Notes: generated by a model not told the origin, from the letters alone. A stretch of DNA of 64,000 nt from JBFMDN01 sp040753915 (GCA_040753915.1 JBFMDN010000002.1:62001-126000), one strand, 5' to 3'; counted from the stretch's first letter, positions 25,350-35,819 are shown. Translations and numbers: made by a program.

Positions 25350-26564
25350 CTATCTTTCCGATTCGCGTCCTGTTCCGTCTCCGAATGCTTCCCTCTCCTG
25401 GTGAGTCGTTTTGAGTCGCTCGGCCTGCTTCGCAACGAATGCTTCGTAACATATGTCCACCATCCGCTGGTACGGCTTCGCTTCGTACCGTTCCTTCACC
25501 AACAGGTAGCCGCGCTTCACGAGCCTCTGCCGCTCCTCTGGGTCCGAAAGAATACACAGTGCCTTCTCGGCAAAGTCCTTCGGATTGAGCGGGTCGAAAC
25601 GGAGGGCAGCGTCGCCGAAGATGTCCCGGGCGTACGGTCTATCTGCTATGAGCACCGGTTTACCAGCACTCATTGCCTCGAGCGGCGGCTGTGGTCCGCT
25701 CTCGACGAGAGAAGGAAGTATTAGCATGTCAGCTAGCTCGTATGCCTCACGCAGCTCGAACGGTCCCAAGTACCCTATGCACGACACGAACGGCACCCTT
25801 GAGAAACGGTGATCTCGCGGAACCGTCAGAAAGAGGCGAGCAGCAGGGCGCACCTGCCGTACAAGGTCCAGCCCTGTGATGGCAGTTTCGATCATTTTAT
25901 AAGGATTGGGGTCGCCGACGTAGAGAATCCTTCCCCCTTCCGGTGTCCGGCGCATAGGATCCAGGGTACGATGGCGCCTCACTTCCTGTGGTAACTTGCG
26001 GGCAGAAGAATAGATTACTTCGATCTTTTCGGCAGGCACGCCAAGACTCCTGTTCAGACAATCACGCATTACAGAGCTCTGACAGATGATGCGTGCAGCC
26101 GTCAGGCAAGATCTCTTCATTTGCCGGCCGTATGCGCAAGCTCGTGCACGGTCGAATAACGACTCCAGGGTCGCCACGGCCTCGCGACTGAACATGAGGG
26201 ACTGCCGCACATATGTCACGTGGGGAACACCGAACCGCCCGCGACCGAAATTGGCAGAGACAAACAAAAGATCAGCTCCCAAAGCCCTGCACGTCAATCC
26301 TAGGAGCAATTCATACCAGAGGATTCGAGCGAAGTAGGAGCGATCGACCCAATCGTTCTCGATCACGCGAAGCTTCTCAGAAACAGGGAGCTCCACCCGA
26401 GAGCGGGATTTCGGAGAGCAAAAGAGGGTGATGCGCAATACCCTCTGATCAGCCACTGCTACGGACAGGAATTCGAGCAGACCGGTTGCCCCACCCCCTC
26501 GTCTGGCGCCCATTCCATCGACTGCCAAGTGCATTGCCCGCGTCACCAACCTTTCTCCCGACAT
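25350..26564 (-). CDS. Glycosyltransferase family 4 protein
   Basis: The 404-residue protein has a GT-B fold: an N-terminal acceptor domain with a glycine-rich loop (GARRGGGATGLLEFL) and a C-terminal GT4 nucleotide-sugar domain (ILYVGDPNPYKMIETAI; LADMLILPSLVESGPQPPLE; EAMSAGKPVLIADRPYARDI) with the E-x7-E retaining-transferase motif. It should add one sugar to the lipid-linked repeat unit at the inner face of the membrane. ATG 26564 has AGGAG upstream. The stop is only 25 bases from the end of repeat copy B. Donor and acceptor cannot be told. Confidence 0.85.
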   Translation of the reverse strand: MSGERLVTRAMHLAVDGMGARRGGGATGLLEFLSVAVADQRVLRITLFCSPKSRSRVELPVSEKLRVIENDWVDRSYFARILWYELLLGLTCRALGADLLFVSANFGRGRFGVPHVTYVRQSLMFSREAVATLESLFDRARACAYGRQMKRSCLTAARIICQSSVMRDCLNRSLGVPAEKIEVIYSSARKLPQEVRRHRTLDPMRRTPEGGRILYVGDPNPYKMIETAITGLDLVRQVRPAARLFLTVPRDHRFSRVPFVSCIGYLGPFELREAYELADMLILPSLVESGPQPPLEAMSAGKPVLIADRPYARDIFGDAALRFDPLNPKDFAEKALCILSDPEERQRLVKRGYLLVKERYEAKPYQRMVDICYEAFVAKQAERLKTTHQEREAFGDGTGRESER

Positions 26565-26593
26565 CGGGGCTCCTGTTCAGTAACAGTATATTT

Positions 26594-27454
26594 TCAATGC
26601 GCTCCGTCATGGTTCCAAAGGTGAGCTATAGAATTGAGCTTGTCGGGAGGCAGTGTTCTTATTGGCTTCCATCCTGAAGGCTTTCTTGCCACCAATAGCC
26701 AGGAATCTTTCAAGCCGTCAAAGACGTTGGTGACTGCCACATATATGGGCTTCAGCCGCGGTGGAACTTTTTCCAGCATGTGGTCGCATCCCCTGAGCTC
26801 GACAATCTCAAGATCAAGATACCCCCCCAATTTCACGAGATCGTCTCTGACATATTCTCTGACGTGTCCCCTCCATCGTGATGGCCACCAATAAAACTGA
26901 TCGAACGGAGGTAAGTTCGATTTGCCGAGAACCACCCTCGTCCGTTTTCTGATGTTCACGGCATTGGGAACGGTGATCAGCAGGTATCCTCCCGGCTTGG
27001 CGAGTTGTAACAAATCGTTGAGCAAGTCGCGAGGAGAATCATGCCAATGTTCCAAGACATCCTGAAGCAAGATCATGTCAAAGGATTCGGATCGGAATGG
27101 CAGTCCTCCTCCTGCGGCCACCACAAGGTCGATTCCGCATCGTGACGCAAAACTCACTATTTTCTCCCTGTTTCCCGGGAGCATATGCCAGTGGTCCTGT
27201 AAGTCGTCATATCCGGTACAGGTATATCCAAGAAATTGCAGTACGGCTGTCTTGTCACACGGTCCGCAGCCGAAATCCAAGATTCTTACTCCCTGTGCCA
27301 TATGCCTCATAACAGTACGTCCGATGCTGTAATAGACCTCTCTTGGCTTATCGTCTTTCGTCATGTAGTGGGGAAAAGGGAAATTGTCGACGGCCTTCCG
27401 CACCGCACGGTCAAGTATCTCATTCATGTTCGCGACTTGAGGACAAGATTTCAT
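26594..27454 (-). CDS. SAM-dependent methyltransferase of the polysaccharide cluster
   Basis: A class I methyltransferase with motif I VRILDFGCGPCDKTAVLQF, then DMILLQDVLEHWHDSPRDLL and LAKPGGYLLITVPNAVNIRK. The frame stays open to TTG 27517; ATG 27454 (used here, 286 residues) and ATG 27427 are alternatives, and none has a clear ribosome site. The fold is of the UbiG/COQ3 type found in many polysaccharide clusters, where it methylates a sugar. It lies between a second amidotransferase gene and a glycosyltransferase, so it is part of the same transcription unit. Confidence 0.82.
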   Translation of the reverse strand: MKSCPQVANMNEILDRAVRKAVDNFPFPHYMTKDDKPREVYYSIGRTVMRHMAQGVRILDFGCGPCDKTAVLQFLGYTCTGYDDLQDHWHMLPGNREKIVSFASRCGIDLVVAAGGGLPFRSESFDMILLQDVLEHWHDSPRDLLNDLLQLAKPGGYLLITVPNAVNIRKRTRVVLGKSNLPPFDQFYWWPSRWRGHVREYVRDDLVKLGGYLDLEIVELRGCDHMLEKVPPRLKPIYVAVTNVFDGLKDSWLLVARKPSGWKPIRTLPPDKLNSIAHLWNHDGAH

Positions 27455-27579
27455 AGGTACGGGTACGTATTTGCGACAGCTTCCTTTAGGGAAGGACAGC
27501 TTCAGAGTTTTTTTCAATACTGGACAGGGCTGAAGCGACCGCGCAACCGTATTTGTGCAATCGTCTACTTAGGAAACAT

Positions 27580-29451
27580 CTAGAGCTTTAGCGCGTGAGC
27601 TCTGCACCAGAGCTCCAGAATCGTAAGTGCATACAGACGATTCCAGTTCGATCTCAGCGTGCCTTCACAACGAAAGAGCCTGGTGACGTATCTGCTGTCC
27701 AATAAGCCCGACGACGATTCACCGAGCACCTCCTGAATGTGCTTCCCCCAACGGCCCATGAACCATTGTGAAATCGGCATGACGAATCCCTGTTTCCGGT
27801 TCAGATTGAGCGTACTGGGTAACAGCCCTCTGGCAAGGGCACGCAAAAGAACTTTTCTTTGTCCGTCAGCCACCTTATATTTGTCCGGAACAGAGCGATA
27901 CGCAAACTCAACTATCCTGTAATCAAGGAGTGGGGCCCTGGATTCGATAGATGCCAGCATGCTGGCACGATCCACTTTGAGTAGATACGAGTCTGGAAGC
28001 GTCGTCATGAAATCGCTTTGCATGGCCTGCCGGAGTAATGAATGTTGAGCTATGCAGTGTCCGGCCTTCCGCCTCTCCGGAGCGCCGACCTCAATCTTCG
28101 TCACTATCTCGTGGTTCAACAACCGCGTGCGTGAATGCTTGTCAAAAAAAAGGTTAATATGGGCAACCGATCGTGGGAAATCCTTTCCGAAGCCAATCAT
28201 GTGATTCCTGAACCGCAACCCCACGGGCATTCCGGGAAACACCCGGTCTGAAAAAAGTGATCTTACAGCCGGAGGTACTGCACGTCGGGCTCGTTCAAGC
28301 TTCAAGATAGAGCTATAGTGGATGTAACCTCCGAATAACTCATCCCCGCCATCACCCGTCAGCGCAACTTTGGCGTGATCCCGGATCGCTCTTGAGACCA
28401 GATAGGTTGGGATCATCGCATGATCGGCACAGGGCTCGTCGAATTTTGGCGCCAGTTCCAGCATCAGGCCTGGGCTGGGCTCGTCTGCACGAATCTCCGT
28501 ATGTTCCGTGTTCAAGTGGTCGGAGACGATCTTGGCATACTGCCCTTCGTCATACCTGTTGCGACCGGGAAAAGACACGGTGAAGGTCTTCAGCCGCCCA
28601 GGTGATGCCTCCCTGGCAAGAGCGGTTATCACGCTCGAGTCGCAGCCGCCGCTCAGAAGTACTGCGATAGGCACGTCAGAGATTAGCTGGCGCCGGATTG
28701 AATCCCGAAGAAGACCTTTGAGCTGATCGCACAGGTCCCCAATAGATATGGTCTCGCTTCCTGCTGGCTCCGGAAGCTCCCAATATTGCCACATTCTCAG
28801 AGAGCCCGTCTCGGTATTATATGTCATGGCATGGGCCTGAGGCAGCTTTGCGACTCCTTCTATGATTGACATGGGACAGGGAACATGGCCGTATGCAAGA
28901 TAGTAGTTGATGGCATCCAAATTTGGTCTTTTCGGCGCTGTCGGGTGAGCCATTAGAGCCCTGAGCTCCGACGCGAAAAGCAATTGGTCTTCAGAGTGTC
29001 TGAAATACAAGGGCTTTTCTCCAGCGCGATCTCGAGCAAGAAACAGTACGCGAGCACCGTGATCGTAAATACAGAAGGCGAACATGCCGTTCAGGACCCT
29101 CAGGCAGTCTGTTCCCCATTCCCGGTATGATGCAAGAATGACCTCCGTATCGCCATTGGTTCGGAACACATGGCCCTTGCCTTGGAGATCTTTTTTCAAT
29201 TCCATAAAATTGTAGATTTCTCCATTGAATACTATGGTGAGGTTCCCTGTGCAGTCCTGCATCGGCTGACCGGCACGTCGTGAAAGGTCGATGATTGCCA
29301 GCCGCCTGTGCGCGAGTCCGAGCCTGCGATCGCTCGAATACCACTCACCGGCATCATCCGGGCCTCTATGGTGCATAGTGTCCCTCATGACCGCAAGAAT
29401 TCCAGGGTCAATGGGCGCCCTCAGCGAGGCCATTCCCACGATTCCGCACAT
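27580..29451 (-). CDS. Asparagine synthase-like glutamine amidotransferase 2 (AsnB family)
   Basis: A 623-residue protein beginning MCGIVGMASL, with Cys2 as the glutaminase nucleophile. ATG 29451 has GAGAGG upstream, and the open frame beyond it (to 29553) must be excluded because Cys2 has to be N-terminal. The glutaminase motif IVFNGEIYNF and the synthetase PP-loop LLSGGCDSSV (about residue 265) are intact, as is TGDGGDELFGGY. As with paralogue 1, amidation of a uronic acid or another carboxylated sugar is more likely than bulk asparagine synthesis. It starts 16 bases after the polymerase gene ends. Confidence 0.86.
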   Translation of the reverse strand: MCGIVGMASLRAPIDPGILAVMRDTMHHRGPDDAGEWYSSDRRLGLAHRRLAIIDLSRRAGQPMQDCTGNLTIVFNGEIYNFMELKKDLQGKGHVFRTNGDTEVILASYREWGTDCLRVLNGMFAFCIYDHGARVLFLARDRAGEKPLYFRHSEDQLLFASELRALMAHPTAPKRPNLDAINYYLAYGHVPCPMSIIEGVAKLPQAHAMTYNTETGSLRMWQYWELPEPAGSETISIGDLCDQLKGLLRDSIRRQLISDVPIAVLLSGGCDSSVITALAREASPGRLKTFTVSFPGRNRYDEGQYAKIVSDHLNTEHTEIRADEPSPGLMLELAPKFDEPCADHAMIPTYLVSRAIRDHAKVALTGDGGDELFGGYIHYSSILKLERARRAVPPAVRSLFSDRVFPGMPVGLRFRNHMIGFGKDFPRSVAHINLFFDKHSRTRLLNHEIVTKIEVGAPERRKAGHCIAQHSLLRQAMQSDFMTTLPDSYLLKVDRASMLASIESRAPLLDYRIVEFAYRSVPDKYKVADGQRKVLLRALARGLLPSTLNLNRKQGFVMPISQWFMGRWGKHIQEVLGESSSGLLDSRYVTRLFRCEGTLRSNWNRLYALTILELWCRAHALKL

Positions 29452-29467
29452 CGGATGAACCTCTCGA

Positions 29468-30844
29468 TTAGCAGGACTGCCCCCTGGCATCCTTTTGGTG
29501 GAGGTGATTGGTCCCTGCAAACGGTAGGGACGGGCTTCTCCGTGTTGGCACACGTCTTTCCATTTCGGAGCAGGACACCATGGCGATTCCGATCGAGATC
29601 ACAACCCAGAGCAAGATAGAGCTCCTGTTCACAGTCAACACAGGCCCACCGAATCCTATCCCGACTATCATCGCGCAAAAGAGGACTATCATGAAGCCGA
29701 TAGGCTCGTTCCTCGACACCCCAAGAATACCCGCCCACAGGATTGTCCCGATGATCGCCAAGTATATGATCAACCCCATGACCCCGGCTTGCCAGAAAAA
29801 TTCGAGGTAAGCATTATCGAAAACGACCGCAGTGCCGAATCCAAATCCGCAAAGAACGTCCAAATTCCACACATATGCGAACTGTGTGAGTATCCATCCT
29901 TCTCTCCCGAATCGGCCAGCGGTGTAAAGGCCCAAGAGATCACGATGAGTGAACGAAGGATCGACGAGAATGGAGAAAAAGGAGATGCCGATCCACTCGC
30001 CCAGAATGGATTCCACAGCAACGGCTGATCCAATCAACCCGAGAGCGACCTGTATGTAAAGCGCCGGACGGGAGTCTCTGGAAAAAACGAAATAGAGTGT
30101 TGCTGCAGGAGCACCTCCGAGGAGAAAAACCTTCGAGGCACTGAGGACACCTCCAATGACAAGCAACGGAAGGAGGAGCCACTGCCATTTTGAGCTCGAA
30201 TTGTTGCTGAAATAGATCCAGCTCATCAAGCCAATCGAATATGCCAGACCATTTTCAAATGGTTGGTCGAAGATCCCACTGTATCTGCCCTGCACAACTG
30301 CATGCTCCCATACGGTCTGCTCTTCCAGAGAGCGAAGAAAGTATCGGGCCACAGGCCACGTATCCCACACCAGTTGACAAGCCGCAAGTATCGAATTGAC
30401 GCTGAGCAACAGGCATATCGATATTGATACATTCTTCAAGCTCCTGGATAGCTCCAGCTTCGGCACACCGGCTGTGACCAAAGCCATGACACCTACAACT
30501 GCCATGGGCTGCAAGAAGTTGTCGGACGATGCCATTATGGAATTCCACGATAGCTTTGCATGGCCGCCGAACACGGTCACCACCGTCGTCCACAATACAA
30601 TGGCAGCGAGGAGTGCCATTATGGCAATGAGCGCACCGGGTGCCCGGATCGAAGAGCCAGGTACCGCTGCAGCGGAGAACAGTATCAAGAAAAAGCCATA
30701 AATAACGACGTGATCGAGACGGAGTCCTGCTTCGGGTAACAAATAGGGACCGAACGCCGAAGCAACCAGACAGCAACTCACTATATTGAGTCTGAGCGGC
30801 AGCGCATAGGACAGATCGGTCTCATTGCCAGGAGCCATTTTCAT
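29468..30844 (-). CDS. O-antigen polymerase/ligase-like membrane protein (Wzy-like)
   Basis: The 458-residue protein has about 11 hydrophobic segments (for example VVIYGFFLILFSAAAV, LLLPLLVIGGVLSAS, FWQAGVMGLIIYLAIIGTIL) and a larger extracytoplasmic loop around residues 290-330 (DPSFTHRDLLGLYTAGRFGR). This is the layout of Wzy/WaaL-type proteins, whose sequence is otherwise poorly conserved. It would polymerise flipped repeat units on the periplasmic side. A short basic tail follows the last helix. It sits between the flippase and an amidotransferase gene. Confidence 0.75.
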   Translation of the reverse strand: MKMAPGNETDLSYALPLRLNIVSCCLVASAFGPYLLPEAGLRLDHVVIYGFFLILFSAAAVPGSSIRAPGALIAIMALLAAIVLWTTVVTVFGGHAKLSWNSIMASSDNFLQPMAVVGVMALVTAGVPKLELSRSLKNVSISICLLLSVNSILAACQLVWDTWPVARYFLRSLEEQTVWEHAVVQGRYSGIFDQPFENGLAYSIGLMSWIYFSNNSSSKWQWLLLPLLVIGGVLSASKVFLLGGAPAATLYFVFSRDSRPALYIQVALGLIGSAVAVESILGEWIGISFFSILVDPSFTHRDLLGLYTAGRFGREGWILTQFAYVWNLDVLCGFGFGTAVVFDNAYLEFFWQAGVMGLIIYLAIIGTILWAGILGVSRNEPIGFMIVLFCAMIVGIGFGGPVLTVNRSSILLWVVISIGIAMVSCSEMERRVPTRRSPSLPFAGTNHLHQKDARGQSC

Positions 30845-30906
30845 CTTCTTCGGCTTCTCTCATCGGATGGAAAGCCATACTAAAGGGCGGCACCCAAAAA
30901 GCAGCC

Positions 30907-32427
30907 TTATTTGTTGCGACCGTTGCGCACCGCGGACAGGAAAGAATTCACACTCCCGGTCCACGGCCGCCCTGTCGCTGAAATCACCCTGAGGCCACCC
31001 GCCGCCCGTTGCAGATCCTCAGTCTTGATCGCCCCCAAAAGGCGGCCGCATACCCCGTATGTGGCGGCACCGAGACAGACTGCCACGGGAATGCTTGCGC
31101 CCTGCGGGAGCACTGCCACAGCACCCCATGCAATTGCGCCACATGCTGCCGCGGCACACGACGTTTTCAGGATATCCCCATAGGGGACACCATACTTGAG
31201 GCCTAGGCTAATGTACAGCGTTTGGAAGAGTATGATCGTTGATTGAAGCCCCACGCGAACCCAGACTGCTCCCCATGCCCCGTAGGAAGGAATGATGAGG
31301 AAGGAGGCCGTTATGGAGGCAATTGCGGCCGCAGCCTCCACAAGAGCGACAAAACGGGAATATCCTATCCCGTAGACCAGTGCAGATCCGACCCCACCAA
31401 ACGTCAGGCACGCCAATCCTGTCAGAACAGCCGCCATCGGAGCTGCTGATGCAAACGCATCGCCGTACAGAAGGGGAAGCAAGACCGGAACAATCGCAGC
31501 ACCTCCCAATCCCAGAGGAAACGCTATCAGTGCCATTACCCGCGTTCCCGCGATGTATGCACGCTCAATGCTCTCTCTGTCACCGGCCCCTTGGAGGTCT
31601 GCGAAATGAGGGAGAAAAGCTCCCCGCAACCAAACAGGACCGTAGATCGCTATGCTCGCAAGAGTGAGAGCCGCGCTGAACAAGCCCACCTCATGGCTGC
31701 CACAATATCTCTCGATAAAAAAGACCTCAATCCTTCCCCAGACCACTGCGGACACGATTTGGCCGATCCAAGCGTTCTTGCTATAGTTGAGGAACTGGCG
31801 TTTGAGCGTTTGTGGTGGGACCTCTCCCCGCGGCATCGGATTGATGACCCACAGAACTAGCAGAGCCAACGGGAGGCTACTCAAGGCATAACCCACAACT
31901 GCTCCCGTTAATCCAAGGAATATCGTACCTACAAACTGCCCCGCTATCAATATGATCGCCGAAATTGCGTTTACTACTGCAAGATCGCGAAATCGATGCA
32001 TTCCAGTGTATTCGGCAATCTTCACGTTGGCAAAAAAGGTCAACACGTAGGCAAAAAGTATGGTGCATGTGAGCAAGGAGCCATATTCATGCAGCGTCGA
32101 GCCATGGAACCAGAGAAATGCTGCCAAGAAAGCGGAGCCTGGGACACACGCGACAAAGCACAACTTATAGACCCATTTCGTCAAGACGGGAATTCCAGCG
32201 CTTCTGCCACCTCCATGCAGCTCGGCTATATACCGAGTCAATCCACTCGACAAACCTCGGTTCGAGAGAACATACATGCTTTCACACACCCAGGTGAGGA
32301 AAGCCAGTTGTCCAACTCCTCGGGGACCCAAGAGCCGTGCTACGATTACGGCACTGCAAAGACGACCCAGGACAGAAATCATGCTTCCAGCCGCAGACCA
32401 CGCACTCTTCTTCGCTAGAGACGCCAT
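30907..32427 (-). CDS. Wzx-type polysaccharide flippase (MATE/MOP superfamily)
   Basis: The 506-residue membrane protein has about 12-14 helices and the N-terminal pattern SAWSAAGSMISVLGRLCSAV ... ARLLGPRGVGQLAFL of Wzx/RfbX proteins. It would move lipid-linked repeat units across the inner membrane. ATG 32427 is preferred because AAGGA lies seven bases upstream; ATG 32442 five codons earlier lacks a site. It lies upstream of the polymerase gene with a 62-base gap. Confidence 0.88.
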   Translation of the reverse strand: MASLAKKSAWSAAGSMISVLGRLCSAVIVARLLGPRGVGQLAFLTWVCESMYVLSNRGLSSGLTRYIAELHGGGRSAGIPVLTKWVYKLCFVACVPGSAFLAAFLWFHGSTLHEYGSLLTCTILFAYVLTFFANVKIAEYTGMHRFRDLAVVNAISAIILIAGQFVGTIFLGLTGAVVGYALSSLPLALLVLWVINPMPRGEVPPQTLKRQFLNYSKNAWIGQIVSAVVWGRIEVFFIERYCGSHEVGLFSAALTLASIAIYGPVWLRGAFLPHFADLQGAGDRESIERAYIAGTRVMALIAFPLGLGGAAIVPVLLPLLYGDAFASAAPMAAVLTGLACLTFGGVGSALVYGIGYSRFVALVEAAAAIASITASFLIIPSYGAWGAVWVRVGLQSTIILFQTLYISLGLKYGVPYGDILKTSCAAAACGAIAWGAVAVLPQGASIPVAVCLGAATYGVCGRLLGAIKTEDLQRAAGGLRVISATGRPWTGSVNSFLSAVRNGRNK

Positions 32428-32575
32428 TGCAGATTCCTTCATCGACGATTAATTCCCTCTTGTCTTGAGCACCCGCTCAACCCGTGCCGGAGCAATGTGA
32501 GCCAAGAACTGCCTCCATGTGATTACGCTAAGCCCTTACTGACGGGAACACGGTCGCGGGAAAACGACCGCACCC

Positions 32576-33802
32576 TTAAGCCTTCCGGACAACTGCTTCT
32601 AGACATTTGAGCGCTTCCTTCGCTTTGGCGGTCCTCGAATACTTCAGCTTCACGGTTTCTCGGCCTTTCCGGCCCATTTCTTTCAGCCTTTCCGTCTGGC
32701 AACTCAAGGCCACCACCGTCTCGGCCATTCCCCGGGCATCTCCCGAAGGAACACAAACTCCCGCGCCTGCTGCCCGGATAATACCAGCGCTTTCTCCCTC
32801 AACCGCGTGCAAGATAGGCACCTGCATTGCTGACGCTTCAAAAATCTTCGAGGGAATGACAGTTCGAAATACCGGGTCGGGTCTCAAATGGACAATAAAC
32901 GCATCGAGGCACCCCAGGTAGCTGGGCATCATTTCGTGGGGAACGAAATCGCGGATAACGAGATTCTTCAGCCCATTCTCCTGGGCCAAATTGGCTATTC
33001 TGTCCCGTTCCGCCCCTTCGCCGATGACAACAAACATTACATGTTCATGATGCTTGCACAAGGCCGCGGCATGCACAATAGTCTCTACGCCGTGAGCCAT
33101 ACCGACCGTGCCGATGTACCCCACAAGAAAGGCGTTTGTCGGAACTCCCAACCGGGCTCGGGCATCGAGCTTGACATTCGCGGGGCTGAAGAACTGTGTA
33201 TCCACCCCATTTTCTACTGTCGTAATTTTTTCGCCTGATATATGACGCCTGCACAGATCCTCCTTGAAAGAATGCGTCAAAGTTATGATATGGGTTGCGT
33301 CTCTATACAGATAGAGCTCCAGCCTCTCAAGCACGGAAAGCATTCTGCCGTTCAGGGCACCAACAGCCTTAATTGAAGCGGGCCACAGATCCCTTACTTC
33401 GAAAATCCACGGGCACCTCATCACTCTTGCGATTACACATCCTGCCACAGCAACGAACAAGGGAGGCGAAGTAGCTAGGATTACTTCGCACTGCGGCAGT
33501 CTCGACGATTGAAGAATGGCTGACAACATGAAGCTTGCATTGTCAAGGGTTCTTCGGAATAATCCTTCATTGGCAGCCATGTAGGACAGAACTCTGATTA
33601 CCCGAATTCCGTCGATCTTCTCCTCTTGCCAGATCCCATTCTTGTACCCAGGAAAGACCCTTCCCTTCGGAAAATTAGGAACACACGTCAGAACCACTAC
33701 TTCATGTCCCAGCTCCCTCCAGATCTTCGCGTGATCCATTATCCGAAAAGAGGGTGCGGCAATTTCAGGTACAAATCTATCTGTAATAACGAGTACTTTC
33801 AC
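32576..33802 (-). CDS. Glycosyltransferase family 4 protein (WbuB/WcaI type)
   Basis: The protein reads VKVLVITDRFVPEIAAPSFR at its N-terminus, then SPPLFVAVAG and FEVRDLWPASIKAVG, and in the C-domain GYIGTVGMAHGVETIVHAA and IPSKIFEASAMQVPILHAVEG. DLWP with the C-terminal pattern is typical of WbuB-like transferases that add an N-acetylated aminosugar. GTG 33802 is taken as the start because GAGG lies eight bases upstream; a GTG 11 codons earlier is possible. A signal-like stretch in the middle (ATSPPLFVAVAGCVIARVM) is a membrane-associating helix, common here. Confidence 0.88.
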   Translation of the reverse strand: MKVLVITDRFVPEIAAPSFRIMDHAKIWRELGHEVVVLTCVPNFPKGRVFPGYKNGIWQEEKIDGIRVIRVLSYMAANEGLFRRTLDNASFMLSAILQSSRLPQCEVILATSPPLFVAVAGCVIARVMRCPWIFEVRDLWPASIKAVGALNGRMLSVLERLELYLYRDATHIITLTHSFKEDLCRRHISGEKITTVENGVDTQFFSPANVKLDARARLGVPTNAFLVGYIGTVGMAHGVETIVHAAALCKHHEHVMFVVIGEGAERDRIANLAQENGLKNLVIRDFVPHEMMPSYLGCLDAFIVHLRPDPVFRTVIPSKIFEASAMQVPILHAVEGESAGIIRAAGAGVCVPSGDARGMAETVVALSCQTERLKEMGRKGRETVKLKYSRTAKAKEALKCLEAVVRKA

Positions 33803-33858
33803 GATAGGCGCCTCGACTGCCGGCTCAAGTAGCACGAAGCTCTTCCATGCAATTGCGT

Positions 33859-35361
33859 CTATCTGGAGCCTCGCATCACTGCACCGATGGTTCGGATCAT
33901 GATCGCGAGGTCGAGCGTAAAGCTACCGTGCTTTATATAGTACAAGTCGTAACACAACTTTTCCAATGCATCTTCCTCGCTCGCTCCGTACCCATACATG
34001 ATCTGAGCCCACCCTGTAACTCCTGGTTTTACCAGATGTCTCAAGCTATAGTAAGGGATTCGCGATGACAGGAGAGCTACGAATTCAGGGCGCTCAGGCC
34101 GAGGGCCAACTAATGCCATGTCCCCCTTCAGGACGTTAAGGAATTGAGGGGTTTCGTCCAGCCGGGTCTTACGAAGGATTCTGCCGACCCACGTGATTCT
34201 TCTGTCATATGGAACCGCCCACTGCGGTCCACTCTCGGCTTCGGCCTTGTCGATCATGGATCTGAACTTGATTAGAGAGAATGGCTCTCCGTAAATTCCC
34301 ACTCGGGACTGGTAGTAGAATACAGGGCCGGGACTGGTCACTTTGATGAGAAGGGCTATGACAGGCCACATGGGCAGGCACAGAACCAGCCCAAGGATGG
34401 CCAATAGGATATCGCAAAGTCGTTTTATGGTGCGACCCCAGGGTTTCATCAGATTTAGGTGTGCTGACATTAACCACGTTGGGTCCAATTTTTCCACAGG
34501 CGCCTTCTGGAAATAGTTTTCGAAGTACCAGACAAATCCGGAAACCGGTTTTCCTTCCTTTAGATATTCCAGCGCGTGGCACAGCACTTCTCGATCACAT
34601 TCATCCTCAACCACGACAATGTCAAAGTCGTCGGCGTCACACAATTCACGGGAACTTGGTGTCCGACCAAGGCCCTGGTCCAGTACCGAACACAACTGCT
34701 CAGGCAGCACAACCACAATCTTCGAACACGCGCCTCCTATTGTGTCGGTCGCATTCTCGATGAGGCGGGCGGTCGCCATGCTTCCCACCACCAGTATATT
34801 GTTGTGGTTCATTTGACCTGAAAAGAAAAGCAGAGCTCTGACAGCAAATGCTGCCGCAACGAAGACCGACGTGCTGATCAGGACAATCCACCGGCCCACG
34901 AAGCGGTAGTATATCACGTAATTAATCGCGAGCAATGCGCCCCACGCCAATAACGCTGCTGCCATGAGCCTGAGGGCAGTCTGCCAGCTCGCGCGCTGAT
35001 ATCTTCGATCGTAAGCGCCCGCAGCGAGTCCCGCAAAGGCAAAGCTACAAGCAAAGGCAGCTATCACCATTTTCACTCCAAGATCCGCGGGATCCGAAGT
35101 GGAAGGAGAGTATGATGGGGAGAATGAATATGCGACCAGAACTGAGGTCGCTGCGCACAGCATATCCGATACGAAAATGGCTTTGATCCTGGCTGCGGGG
35201 GTCGACATCAGACCGCGAGCGATCTTCCTGAGTGCAGTAGCAATTCCGCTCGACAGTCTTCCTTCCGGACGATGCTCAGAGTCAACACGATTATCAACAG
35301 AAGCACTATTCGAACGGCTATGCGATCCTTCAACAACAAATCTGTATGAATCGATTCTCAT
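33859..35361 (-). CDS. Polyprenyl-phosphate glycosyl-1-phosphate transferase (initiating enzyme, WbaP/CpsE-like)
   Basis: The 500-residue protein has four or five N-terminal membrane helices (about residues 55-175), a CoA-binding-like central domain (NNILVVGSMATARLIENA) and a bacterial sugar transferase domain at the C-terminus: RLCDILLAILGLVLC, SPGPVFYYQSRVGIYG, IKFRSM, KTRLDETPQFLNVLKGDMAL and VGPRPERPEF. It transfers a sugar-1-phosphate to undecaprenyl phosphate and so starts repeat-unit assembly. ATG 35361 (MRIDSYRF) is the preferred start; the frame is open up to 35499 without better sites. Confidence 0.92.
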   Translation of the reverse strand: MRIDSYRFVVEGSHSRSNSASVDNRVDSEHRPEGRLSSGIATALRKIARGLMSTPAARIKAIFVSDMLCAATSVLVAYSFSPSYSPSTSDPADLGVKMVIAAFACSFAFAGLAAGAYDRRYQRASWQTALRLMAAALLAWGALLAINYVIYYRFVGRWIVLISTSVFVAAAFAVRALLFFSGQMNHNNILVVGSMATARLIENATDTIGGACSKIVVVLPEQLCSVLDQGLGRTPSSRELCDADDFDIVVVEDECDREVLCHALEYLKEGKPVSGFVWYFENYFQKAPVEKLDPTWLMSAHLNLMKPWGRTIKRLCDILLAILGLVLCLPMWPVIALLIKVTSPGPVFYYQSRVGIYGEPFSLIKFRSMIDKAEAESGPQWAVPYDRRITWVGRILRKTRLDETPQFLNVLKGDMALVGPRPERPEFVALLSSRIPYYSLRHLVKPGVTGWAQIMYGYGASEEDALEKLCYDLYYIKHGSFTLDLAIMIRTIGAVMRGSR

Positions 35362-35819
35362 AGCTCGAGCTTCCCCTGCCACATGCAAGGCTTGTTGGCG
35401 TGAACGGAGTCGCATTGTGCGAGGGATTAGGAATGGACTAGGGAACAGCAGCAAACACGGGGGAGAGATCGCCATGGCGGAGAGCATGGCGGAACACATC
35501 CGGAAGGTCCAGAACCGGCCTTCAATTTCAACTGCATCCCGGAATACTGGAATGCACTTGAGAGGCGACAGTCACTACAGAATTAGGACTAAATGCAACG
35601 TAAGTGAAACGGCCCGCAGTTCCGCTGCGTACCAATGTCTAGGACGGGAACCGCCCCGATACGCATTTGCTTATCAGCTTGCTCATCAATTTCATCCCCC
35701 TCGTCAGGGTCGGGCTCACGAGAATTGCGGCCTGACTTATCAGAGTCCCCTCCCCGCCACTTTCCGGCTTTTGTTTTCTGCGTCTCGCAAAAGGTCCCGC
35801 CGCACAATTGAGTGAATCA
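35362..35819. other. Gap between the sugar transferase and wzc-like genes
   Basis: About 460 bases inside the exopolysaccharide operon. Stop-free stretches on both strands (35099-35815 plus, 35589-35807 minus) lack ribosome sites and recognisable protein features. Nothing is assigned; it may hold an internal promoter. Confidence 0.35.

Noticed and set aside
35099..35815. 238-codon plus-strand frame in the sugar transferase/wzc region
   Set aside because: It overlaps the conserved sugar-transferase gene and has no motifs or ribosome site.
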